5,206 bases of DNA from Acidimicrobiaceae bacterium (GTDB taxonomy: Bacteria > Actinomycetota > Acidimicrobiia > Acidimicrobiales > Aldehydirespiratoraceae): NCBI GenBank assembly GCA_009840695.1, contig VXNG01000070.1:1-5206 (forward strand). The letters are read 5' to 3'. Positions 1 to 5,206 of the stretch are shown piece after piece. The position numbers and the translations under genes were made by a program. Every line of letters begins with the position of its first letter. Positions within the stretch are counted from its first letter, which is position 1. Under the pieces are notes generated by a model, which saw only the letters and a program-made list of their open reading frames with translations, was not told where the DNA came from and did not search any database.

Positions 1-309
1 CTGCCACATGGCCGCCCACTGCACCAGTCCCCCGCCGACGCCGTTGTACATGACGGGACGCACATCGGCCTCGCCGGTCAGGGGATAGTCGGCCGGCGCC
101 CGGCGGACGTTCGGGTCGGGGTTCCACCGCTCGACCCACGCCAGCTCGGCCTCCGGCCGGTCGCTCATGTAGTCGGCCGGACCCGTCCAGTCGCCCTGTT
201 CGAGACAGACCACGTCGAAGCCGGCGGCGGCCAGGCGAGCGGCCGCTACCGCGCCCGAGGCGCCTGCCCCGACAATCACAGCATCCGACTGCCGCGGCTG
301 CGTCATCAT
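1..309 (-). CDS. GMC-family FAD-dependent oxidoreductase, N-terminal part (runs off left edge)
   Basis: The minus strand is open from an ATG at 309 (a second ATG follows at 306) to the window edge, giving the first 103 residues. A beta-alpha-beta FAD-binding fold is visible: GAGASG at residues 14-19 after a hydrophobic strand (VIVG), with an acidic residue (E37) ending the second strand, where it would bind the adenosine ribose. Residues 90-102 (GVGGGLVQWAAMW) match the glycine-rich N-terminal signature of glucose-methanol-choline oxidoreductases and related gluconate dehydrogenase-type flavoproteins, which oxidise alcohols to aldehydes or ketones. No signal peptide is visible, so it is probably cytoplasmic. 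It is divergent from the regulator at 365 across a gap of about 55 bp, suggesting shared control. The catalytic C-terminal domain lies outside the window, so the substrate cannot be inferred. Family assignment is fairly secure; the choice between 309 and 306 as start is not. Confidence 0.85.
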   Translation of the reverse strand, partial: MMTQPRQSDAVIVGAGASGAVAAARLAAAGFDVVCLEQGDWTGPADYMSDRPEAELAWVERWNPDPNVRRAPADYPLTGEADVRPVMYNGVGGGLVQWAAMWQ

Positions 310-310
310 A

Positions 311-337
311 TTGAAATACTATATTGTAGTGAAAACA
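311..337 (+). promoter_or_regulatory. Putative operator, copy 1, in the divergent GMC oxidoreductase/regulator gap
   Basis: This AT-rich 27-bp stretch matches the element at 4399-4425 at 22 of 27 positions. Conserved blocks are TTGAA, CTATATT, TAGTGAAA and a terminal CA. It contains an imperfect dyad centred at 324 (ACTA at 318-321 facing TAGT at 327-330) and a direct repeat of TGAAA 18 bp apart (312-316 and 330-334). The GMC gene starts 2 bp to its left and the regulator about 28 bp to its right. On the minus strand, -10-like hexamers (TACAAT at 328-323, TATAGT at 323-318) fall inside it, which would give an almost leaderless GMC transcript. On the plus strand, TATATT at 320-325 could be the -10 of the regulator operon, but the expected -35 position is poor. 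The inferred role is binding by the adjacent XRE-cupin protein; no binding is shown by sequence alone. Confidence 0.6.
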
Positions 338-364
338 GGTCGTACTTGGGCGGTCAGTAGATTG

Positions 365-1015
365 ATGAAGGTGATTCACTCGCACTCAACCTCGCACAAC
401 GACACGTCGACATGGCACACGCCCACCGTCGAGGCCGGCCTCCGCAGCGCGGACAGACCGCCGCTCACCGTGCAGACGGTCGGCAGGGAGATCAAGCGAC
501 TGCGCAAGCTCCGGGAGTGGACGCTGGAGCAGCTCGCCTCGGCCTCGGGCGTCAGTGCCGGGTTGCTCTCACAGGTGGAGCGGGGGCAGGGCAACCCCTC
601 GTTCAACACCCTCGTGCAAGTGGCGCACGCCCTCGGCATCCCGGTGGCACGGCTCGTGGCCGGCGAGCAGATGTCCTCGCCGGTGGTCCGTCGCGGGGAG
701 CGACGCCGCCTCAGTCTGGGCGACGAGGAACTCATCCTGGCCGAGATGCTCACCCCTCGGCTCGACAGCGCCCTGGAGGCGATCCGGATCGTCACTGAGC
801 CGGGGTACTCCACCAGGGACACACCGTTCGCGCACGAAGGCGAGGAGTTCGGAATCGTTCTGGAGGGAACCCACGCCGTGAACGTCGGCGGCACCTACTA
901 CGTGCTGCAGGCCGGCGACTCGATCTCCTACAGCTCCACAATCCCTCACTGGTACGAGAACCCCGGTGAGGTCACCTCGGTGTCGCTGTGGGTGGTGACC
1001 CCGCCGAGCTTCTGA
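365..1015 (+). CDS. XRE-family transcriptional regulator with C-terminal cupin domain
   Basis: A 216-residue two-domain regulator. Residues about 40-96 form an XRE/Cro-CI helix-turn-helix: GREIKRLRKLREWTLEQLA, then a recognition helix near SAGLLSQVERG (64-74), then NPSFNTL typical of this subfamily. Residues about 145-211 form a cupin barrel with motif 1 around HEGEEFGIVLEG (H157, E160/E161) and motif 2 around GDSISYSSTIPHWYEN (H195). In this family the cupin usually senses a small metabolite and the HTH represses or activates nearby catabolic genes. Start choice is uncertain. ATG 365 is preferred, with TTG 362 just before it. A TTG at 311 would put the start inside the conserved operator-like element. 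A GTG at 470 would leave just the HTH and cupin core. No strong Shine-Dalgarno sequence is seen before any of them. From ATG 365 the N-terminal tail is polar and His-rich. It sits divergent to the GMC gene and 13 bp ahead of the FAD oxidoreductase, so autoregulation is likely. Confidence 0.92.
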   Translation: MKVIHSHSTSHNDTSTWHTPTVEAGLRSADRPPLTVQTVGREIKRLRKLREWTLEQLASASGVSAGLLSQVERGQGNPSFNTLVQVAHALGIPVARLVAGEQMSSPVVRRGERRRLSLGDEELILAEMLTPRLDSALEAIRIVTEPGYSTRDTPFAHEGEEFGIVLEGTHAVNVGGTYYVLQAGDSISYSSTIPHWYENPGEVTSVSLWVVTPPSF

Positions 1016-1028
1016 GGGTCGCGCGGTA

Positions 1029-2390
1029 ATGGACGCCCCCGTCATCCGACCGGCCGCCGGTGCCCACGTCGTGTCCCGTAGCGATGTAGTGGTGGTGGGG
1101 GGCGGGCCGGCCGGCCTTGCCGCGGCGGTCTCGGCGGCGCGCCAGGGGGCGAGCGTCACCCTTCTGGAGCGCTACGCCTACCTGGGCGGCCTGGCCGCGG
1201 GAGGCATGGTCCTGGTGCTCGACGACTTCGCCGACGGCGCGGCCGAGATCACCGTGCGTGGTATCGCCCAGGAGATGGTGGAGCGCCTGCACGCGCTCGG
1301 ACTGGCCGTCTACCCGCCGCCGTGCGACCGCATCCTCAGCGACGAGATGTGGCGCCGCTGGTCCCGCTGGGGCCTGTTCGACCTCTACGCCAAGGGACCA
1401 AAGAAGTCCATCGTCTACGCGGTGGCATTCGATCCCGACGGCTGGAAGCGGGTCTCCAACGACCTCGTGGCGGAGGCCGGGGTCGATGTCCGGCTCCATT
1501 CCTGGTACTCGGCGCCGATCATGGAGGGCGACACCATCGCAGGCGTGGTCTGCGAGACCAAGGCCGGGCCCCAGGCCGTGCTGGGCGATGTCGTGATCGA
1601 CGCCAGCGGCGACGCCGACGTGGCCGCCGGTGCCGGCGCGCCCTTTGTGGAGGGCTCCTACATGGTGACCACCGTCTTCCGTCTCGGGAACGTCGACACC
1701 CAGGCGGCGGAGCGCTTCGAGCACTCCGAGCCCGCTGAGTGCCACGAAGTAAACCGCGCCGCTCGGCGCATCCTCGGCGGCTCCTGGGCCCAGTGGTGGC
1801 TGAAGACGCCCCTGCCCGGCGTGGTGTGGTGCAACTGTCCGCACATGAACGGCTACGACGGGTTGAGCGTCGAGGATCTCACCGCCGCCGACCGGGAGGG
1901 TCGCCAGAAGATTGCCGGCCTCCTGAAGTATGTCCGCGAGCACTATCCGGGCTTCGAGAAGGCGGTGGTGATCGATGTGGCGCCCCAGATCGGGGTAAGG
2001 CAGTCGCGCCTCATCGAGGGCGAGTACGTCGTGACCAAGGACGACGTGGTGGACCGGGTGCACTTCGCCGACAGCGTGGCCCGCGGCCGCGGCTATTACA
2101 CCCCGTACCGGGCCCTGCTGCCGCAGCACGTGGAGCAGTTGCTCGTGGCCGGTCGGCACTATTCGGTGACTCCCGAGGCCCAGAAGCTGTCCAGGGAGAT
2201 ACCGCCCTGCATGTCGATGGGTGAGGCCGCGGGCGCGGCCGCGGTCGAGGCCTTGGACTCCGGAGTCACCGTCCGAAAGGCAGACGTGGCCGCAGTGCAG
2301 CGGCGCCTGCGCCGTCAGGGTGCCGACCCGGGCGACATCCCGTCGCCGCGGGCGCGGCCGGCCGCTACCACCACGGCGGCGAGCCCGTGA
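1029..2390 (+). CDS. FAD-dependent oxidoreductase (FAD_oxidored type)
   Basis: A 453-residue flavoprotein. After a short leader, residues 19-47 form the dinucleotide-binding fold: DVVVVGGGPAGLAAA with GGGPAG at 24-29, and E47 at the end of strand 2. The GGLAAGGM segment (53-60) follows, as expected for flavin contact. DASGDADVAAGAGAPF (191-206) and the C-terminal block LLVAGRHYS...SREIPPCMSMGEAAGAAA (371-405) are characteristic of the FAD_oxidored group, as is GVRQSRLIEGEYVVT (322-336). These enzymes sit in diverse catabolic clusters and mostly lack assigned substrates. No signal peptide or membrane segment is seen, so it is presumably cytoplasmic. Several cysteines occur, including a CxC at 268-270, but no clear iron-sulfur motif. 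The last 18 or so residues are a Pro/Ala/Thr-rich tail. A GAGGG overlapping the upstream stop (1014-1018) supports ATG 1029. It probably performs a redox step before or after CoA activation; the substrate is unknown. Confidence 0.9.
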   Translation: MDAPVIRPAAGAHVVSRSDVVVVGGGPAGLAAAVSAARQGASVTLLERYAYLGGLAAGGMVLVLDDFADGAAEITVRGIAQEMVERLHALGLAVYPPPCDRILSDEMWRRWSRWGLFDLYAKGPKKSIVYAVAFDPDGWKRVSNDLVAEAGVDVRLHSWYSAPIMEGDTIAGVVCETKAGPQAVLGDVVIDASGDADVAAGAGAPFVEGSYMVTTVFRLGNVDTQAAERFEHSEPAECHEVNRAARRILGGSWAQWWLKTPLPGVVWCNCPHMNGYDGLSVEDLTAADREGRQKIAGLLKYVREHYPGFEKAVVIDVAPQIGVRQSRLIEGEYVVTKDDVVDRVHFADSVARGRGYYTPYRALLPQHVEQLLVAGRHYSVTPEAQKLSREIPPCMSMGEAAGAAAVEALDSGVTVRKADVAAVQRRLRRQGADPGDIPSPRARPAATTTAASP

Positions 2391-3571
2391 GCAACCCCGC
2401 TCCCCAACCGCTGGCCGGGATCAGGGTCCTGGACTTCTCGCAGATACTGATGGGCCCAGTCGCCACCCAGCTCCTGGCCGACCACGGCGCCGATGTGCTG
2501 AAGATCGAGCGTCCCGGCAGCGGCGACATTTTCCGCCAGGCGCTCGACGATCCCGACGGCGCCGAGCACCCGGCCTTCGGCGCCGTGAACCGCAACAAGC
2601 GCAGCATCGTCGTCGATGTCCGCGACCCTGATGGTCTGGCCCTAATCGACGATCTGGTCGTTGCGGCCGACGTAGTGGTCAATAACTACCGGCCGGAGGT
2701 GATGGAGCGGCTGGGCTTAGGCTACGAGCGCCTCTCGGGGATCAATCCCGGCATCGTCTACGCCCAAGGCACTGGCTTCGGCACCGGTGGGGTCTACGCC
2801 CGGAAGGGCGGCCAGGACATACTTGCCCAGGCCCTTACGGGCGCGATGTCGCACAAGGCCGACCCAGACCAGCCGACCGCCATCTACCCCGTCTCGCTGG
2901 CCGACTACACCGCTGGCATGCACATGGTGCAGGGGATCCTTATGGCATTGCTCCAGCGGACCCGGACCGGACGGGGCCAGAGGGTGGAGGTCTCACTCTA
3001 CGACTCCCTCCTTGCCATGCAGGTCCTTGAGGCCACCATGGCGCTGATGGGCCGCGACCCTCTCAACTGGGCGCGAATGCCCCTCGTGGGCACGTTCGCC
3101 GCAGCGAACGGCGAGGTAGTGCTGGTGGGGGCGTTCAAGCCGAACCCCCTGCGCGACATCTGCGAGGCGTTGGATCTGGAGGACCTCTCGGCCGATCCCT
3201 CCTTCGCCACGATGGCCGACCAGGCCGCCAACCGGCCCCGCCTCCAGACTCTGATCGCCGCGGCCATCGGCGGGTTCACCGCGACAGAGGTGATCGAACG
3301 GCTGGAGGCGCAGGACGTGCTATGCGCCCCGGTGCGAACCCTCGGCGAAGCGCTGGAGGATCCGCACACCGCATCCATGATCGTGGAGATGCCCCGCCCG
3401 GGCCGCGCCCCGCTGCGGTCGGTGGCGTCGCCGGTGCATCTGCCCGACGCGCCGACACCGATGCATCGACCGCCGCCGGCGCCGGGCGAAGGCGCCGCCG
3501 AGGCGCTGGCGGACTACGGGATCGCGCCCGAGCGAGTCGGCGCGCTGACCGCGGCCGGGGTTCTGGCGTGA
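2387..3571 (+). CDS. Family III CoA-transferase (CaiB/BaiF family)
   Basis: A 394-residue protein, the usual length for class III CoA-transferases, which move CoA between carboxylic acids through an aspartyl-CoA anhydride intermediate. Seen directly: PLAGIRVLDFSQILMGPVA at 8-26, LADHGADVLKIERPGSGD at 30-47, NRNKRSIVVDV at 68-78, NNYRPEVMERLGLGY at 99-113 and RTRTGRGQRVEVSLYDSL at 191-208. D173 in LADYTAG is at the position of the catalytic aspartate. The C-terminal part has the expected APVRTLGEALEDPH motif (314-327). It starts with GTG in a GTGA overlap with the preceding gene, and its own stop overlaps the next start the same way, so the three enzymes are probably translationally coupled. 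No CoA ligase is visible here, so this enzyme is the likely route to activating the substrate acid. Donor and acceptor cannot be told from sequence; relatives act on formyl, oxalyl, carnitine, succinyl and bile-acid CoAs. Confidence 0.93.
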   Translation: MSNPAPQPLAGIRVLDFSQILMGPVATQLLADHGADVLKIERPGSGDIFRQALDDPDGAEHPAFGAVNRNKRSIVVDVRDPDGLALIDDLVVAADVVVNNYRPEVMERLGLGYERLSGINPGIVYAQGTGFGTGGVYARKGGQDILAQALTGAMSHKADPDQPTAIYPVSLADYTAGMHMVQGILMALLQRTRTGRGQRVEVSLYDSLLAMQVLEATMALMGRDPLNWARMPLVGTFAAANGEVVLVGAFKPNPLRDICEALDLEDLSADPSFATMADQAANRPRLQTLIAAAIGGFTATEVIERLEAQDVLCAPVRTLGEALEDPHTASMIVEMPRPGRAPLRSVASPVHLPDAPTPMHRPPPAPGEGAAEALADYGIAPERVGALTAAGVLA

Positions 3572-4341
3572 GCATCGATCTGGTCGTCAGCGACCACGTC
3601 GCCAGGGTGACGATCAATCGTCCCGAGCGGCTCAACGCCATCGACCAGTCCCACCAGGACGAGCTGAGGCGGGCCTGGGAGGCCATCGAGGCGGACCGCT
3701 CGGTGCGGGTGGTGGTGCTCACCGGCGCTGGCGACCGGGCATTCTGCGCTGGCGACGACATGCGGGCCGAGGGCCCCACCGGCCTGGACTACTGGCTGCA
3801 CGCCCGCAGGCACGGCTTCGGCCACTTGACGCTGCGCGACTCCCTGGACGTACCGGTGCTGGCCCGGGTCAACGGCTACGCCCTCGGAGGCGGCCTGGAG
3901 TTGGTGGTGGGATGCGACCTGGCCGTGGCCTCGGAGGACGCCGTGCTGGGCTTCGTGGAGCCCCGGCTCGGCCGCCTGCCTCTCGACGGGGGGATCGTGT
4001 CGCTGGCCCGGCAGCTACCTGCCAAGTGGGCCATGGAAGTCCTGCTGACGGGCCGGCGGTTCAGCGCGGCCGAGGCGCTCGCTCTGGGCCTGCTGAACGA
4101 GATCGTGCCCGCCTCCGAACTCGACGCCGCCACCGACCGCTGGCTGGAGAACCTGCTGGCCTGCGCGCCGCTGTCGCTGCGGGCCATCAAGCAGATCGTC
4201 CGCCGTACGGCCCACATGACCGCGGCCGACGCCCGCATGGCCAACCTTCCGGCCCTGGTGGAGGTGCTGGCATCGTCCGACGGCGAGGAGGGGGTCCGCG
4301 CCTTCAGCGAGAAGCGCGCCCCGCGCTGGGAGGGCCGCTGA
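3568..4341 (+). CDS. Enoyl-CoA hydratase/isomerase (crotonase superfamily)
   Basis: A 257-residue crotonase-fold protein of typical length. Seen directly: VTINRPERLNAID (14-26); the first oxyanion-hole region AFCAGDD (58-64); the second, NGYALGGGLEL (102-112); and the family C-terminus EGVRAFSEKRAPRWEG (241-256). E111 and E131 are 20 residues apart and align by inspection with the two catalytic glutamates of rat mitochondrial enoyl-CoA hydratase (Glu144 and Glu164), so hydration or dehydration is more plausible than a pure isomerase. Other crotonase reactions, such as carnitinyl-CoA dehydration or retro-aldol cleavage, remain possible. The start is GTG 3568, in a GTGA overlap with the CoA-transferase stop. 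The frame stays open 246 bp further upstream to 3322, but that stretch lies entirely inside the CoA-transferase and has no crotonase homology. It is the last gene of the run; its product would act on the CoA thioester made by the preceding enzyme. Confidence 0.93.
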   Translation: MSIDLVVSDHVARVTINRPERLNAIDQSHQDELRRAWEAIEADRSVRVVVLTGAGDRAFCAGDDMRAEGPTGLDYWLHARRHGFGHLTLRDSLDVPVLARVNGYALGGGLELVVGCDLAVASEDAVLGFVEPRLGRLPLDGGIVSLARQLPAKWAMEVLLTGRRFSAAEALALGLLNEIVPASELDAATDRWLENLLACAPLSLRAIKQIVRRTAHMTAADARMANLPALVEVLASSDGEEGVRAFSEKRAPRWEGR

Positions 4342-4384
4342 ACCGGCGCCGCAGAGGCGTTGACCCCACTGCAGCCGTTCGCGA

Positions 4385-4413
4385 TTGACTTCTATTTGTT
4401 GAAGATCTATATT
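4385..4413 (+). promoter_or_regulatory. Sigma70-type promoter of the BMP lipoprotein gene
   Basis: TTGACT (4385-4390) and TATATT (4408-4413) are separated by exactly 17 bp, close to the consensus -35/-10 arrangement. Transcription would start near 4420, leaving a leader of about 24 nt before ATG 4444. It lies in the 102-bp gap after the hydratase gene, which is clearly AT-richer than the flanking coding DNA. The -10 hexamer and predicted start are inside the conserved element at 4399-4425. Confidence 0.7.
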
Positions 4414-4425
4414 TTAGTGAAATCA
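4399..4425 (+). promoter_or_regulatory. Putative operator, copy 2, over the -10 region and start of the lipoprotein promoter
   Basis: This is the second copy of the element at 311-337, in the same orientation relative to the downstream gene, with 22 of 27 positions identical. Conserved features are TTGAA, CTATATT, TAGTGAAA, the facing CTA (4407-4409) and TAG (4415-4417), and the 18-bp-spaced TGAAG/TGAAA direct repeat (4400-4404 and 4418-4422). Because it covers part of the spacer, the -10 hexamer and the predicted start, a bound protein would most simply repress. The XRE-cupin regulator encoded at 365-1015 is the obvious candidate, by inference. Part of the identity (TATATT) could simply be shared -10 sequence, but the match extends well beyond a hexamer on both sides. 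Confidence 0.6.
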
Positions 4426-4430
4426 CAAGC

Positions 4431-4443
4431 AGGGAGGACTCCC
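4431..4443 (+). promoter_or_regulatory. Ribosome binding site, possibly within a small hairpin
   Basis: AGGGAGG (4431-4437) lies 6 nt before ATG 4444 and is the strongest Shine-Dalgarno sequence in the window, fixing the lipoprotein start. GGGA (4432-4435) can pair with TCCC (4440-4443) across a 4-nt loop, which could partly mask the site; the stem is short and may not matter. Confidence 0.7.
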
Positions 4444-5206
4444 ATGCGAAGCCGACGCATTCTCTCAGCCATTCTGCTGGCCGGCGCCCTCCTGGCCGCG
4501 GCCTGCGGAGCCGACGACGACGGGGACACCGCCGCTCCGGAGCCCGCACCGGCCGAGGCGCCGTCCACCGACGCGGTCGATCCCGAGCCGGCCGAGGCGC
4601 CAGCGCCCGCAGAGGAGCCCGAACCGGTGGAAGAGCCGGCACCCGCTGAGGAGCCGGCACCCGCTGAGGAGCCCGAGCCGGCCGAGGCGCCGTCGGTCGC
4701 CCTAGTGGCGAACCAGAAGGCGGGCGATCTGGGGCCGATCGACGACCTCGTGCGGGGCCTCGAGATGGTGGAGGCCGACTTCGGCGCCGACATCACGTTC
4801 ATCGAGGCGACCGACCCGTCGACCTTCGAGGCCACCCTCCGCAACCTGGCCAACCAGGGCACCGACATCATCGCGGTGACCTTCCCGCCCATGCAGGACG
4901 CCGTCGTCGCGGTGGCCCCGGACTTCCCCGACACCCGGTGGATCCACATCTTCGGCTTCGAGGGAGGCGTCGACAACCTCGTCTCCATCGGATTCGACTA
5001 CTACAAGGGCACCTATCTGGCCGGCATCCTGGCCGGCGCGCTGAACACCACCGGCAAGGTCGGATTCGTCGGTGGCGTGTCGATCCCGCCGCTGAACGCC
5101 GACTACAACGCCTTCGTGGCCGCGGCCCAGACCAAGAACCCCGCCATCGCAGGAGAGGCCGCCTTCGCCGACTCCTTCGAGGATCCGGCCAAGGGCCGGG
5201 AACTCG
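4444..5206 (+). CDS. BMP-family ABC transporter substrate-binding lipoprotein, N-terminal part (runs off right edge)
   Basis: The first 254 residues are present and the frame is still open at the edge. Residues 1-21 form a lipoprotein signal: MRSRR, a hydrophobic core, then a lipobox ending LAAAC with C21 as the lipidated cysteine, placing the mature protein outside the cell and anchored in the membrane. Residues about 22-83 are a low-complexity acidic Pro-Ala-Glu linker. From about 85 the Bmp (basic membrane protein/PnrA-like) domain begins: VALVANQKAGDLG, NLANQGTDIIAVTFPP (134-149), then NLVSIGFDYYKGTYLAGILAGAL (178-200) and TGKVGFVGGVSIPPL (203-217), a clear family match. Members bind nucleosides in several bacteria but also other small molecules, so the ligand is open. 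ATPase and permease genes would be expected just downstream, outside the window. It has its own promoter bearing the copy-2 operator-like element, linking it to the regulator at 365. Confidence 0.9.
   Translation, partial: MRSRRILSAILLAGALLAAACGADDDGDTAAPEPAPAEAPSTDAVDPEPAEAPAPAEEPEPVEEPAPAEEPAPAEEPEPAEAPSVALVANQKAGDLGPIDDLVRGLEMVEADFGADITFIEATDPSTFEATLRNLANQGTDIIAVTFPPMQDAVVAVAPDFPDTRWIHIFGFEGGVDNLVSIGFDYYKGTYLAGILAGALNTTGKVGFVGGVSIPPLNADYNAFVAAAQTKNPAIAGEAAFADSFEDPAKGREL
4633..4668 (+). repeat. Perfect 18-bp tandem duplication within the lipoprotein linker
   Basis: Positions 4633-4650 and 4651-4668 are identical 18-mers, each encoding EPAPAE, and a degenerate partial copy follows at 4669. 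They sit within a longer degenerate Pro-Ala-Glu repeat tract (about 4537-4692, residues 32-83). The unit is a multiple of three, so copy-number change would lengthen or shorten the linker without shifting the frame. Confidence 0.9.

Noticed and set aside
311..364. TTG start at 311 for the XRE-cupin regulator
   Set aside because: The first codons would be the operator-like element itself, duplicated at 4399-4425 in non-coding DNA, so this stretch is better read as regulatory.
1081..1098. TGTAGTG resembling part of the operator element near the start of the FAD oxidoreductase
   Set aside because: Only 7 bases match, it lies in coding sequence for the VVVV strand of the FAD fold, and the rest of the element is absent.
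972..2159. 395-codon open frame on the minus strand opposite the FAD oxidoreductase
   Set aside because: It is antisense to a clear flavoprotein with conserved motifs. Its composition (many His, Val, Gly, Ala, Arg) is what a codon-biased GC-rich gene gives in the complementary frame, and no domain is recognisable.
3322..3567. Upstream extension of the hydratase frame (82 codons)
   Set aside because: It lies wholly inside the CoA-transferase and reads as an Arg/Ala/Pro-rich frame without crotonase similarity. The GTG at 3568 gives the normal family N-terminus and a coupled overlap.
4342..4362. Possible terminator after the hydratase gene
   Set aside because: Only a 4-bp CGCC/GGCG stem with a 5-nt loop and no T-tract is found; not enough to call a terminator, and read-through into the lipoprotein gene stays possible.
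4407..4988. 193-codon minus-strand frame rich in Ser-Ala-Gly repeats opposite the lipoprotein
   Set aside because: The Gly-Ser-Ala repeats are the complement of the Pro-Ala-Glu linker, and the plus-strand Bmp domain is unambiguous.

Overview
This is a GC-rich window with strongly G/C-biased third codon positions, GTG starts and short intergenic gaps. That style suggests a high-GC actinobacterium-like organism, possibly an environmental acidimicrobial-type lineage; the placement rests on composition and gene style only. The content looks like a piece of a catabolic locus for an unidentified small organic acid or alcohol, with its own regulator and uptake system.

Layout. Positions 309 to 1 (minus strand) hold the N-terminal third or less of a GMC-type flavoprotein oxidoreductase that runs off the left edge. 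A divergent intergenic region of about 55 bp follows. On the plus strand come an XRE-cupin transcription regulator (365-1015), a FAD-dependent oxidoreductase of the FAD_oxidored type (1029-2390), a family III (CaiB/BaiF) CoA-transferase (2387-3571) and an enoyl-CoA hydratase/isomerase of the crotonase superfamily (3568-4341). The regulator and first enzyme are 13 bp apart, and the next two junctions are 4-base GTGA overlaps, so these four genes read as one operon. After a 102-bp AT-richer gap with a good sigma70-type promoter, a BMP-family substrate-binding lipoprotein begins (4444) and runs off the right edge; it probably heads an ABC importer.

How they may work together. The lipoprotein would capture the substrate outside the cell, the two flavoproteins would oxidise it, the CoA-transferase would move CoA onto the resulting acid, and the crotonase would hydrate, isomerise or cleave the CoA thioester. 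The XRE-cupin protein would sense the substrate or an intermediate.

The most notable non-coding signal is a 27-bp element present twice: once in the divergent GMC/regulator gap (311-337) and once over the -10 region and predicted start of the lipoprotein promoter (4399-4425). The copies match at 22 of 27 positions in otherwise GC-rich DNA. The simplest reading is that this is the operator of the XRE-cupin regulator, tying uptake and catabolism into one regulon.
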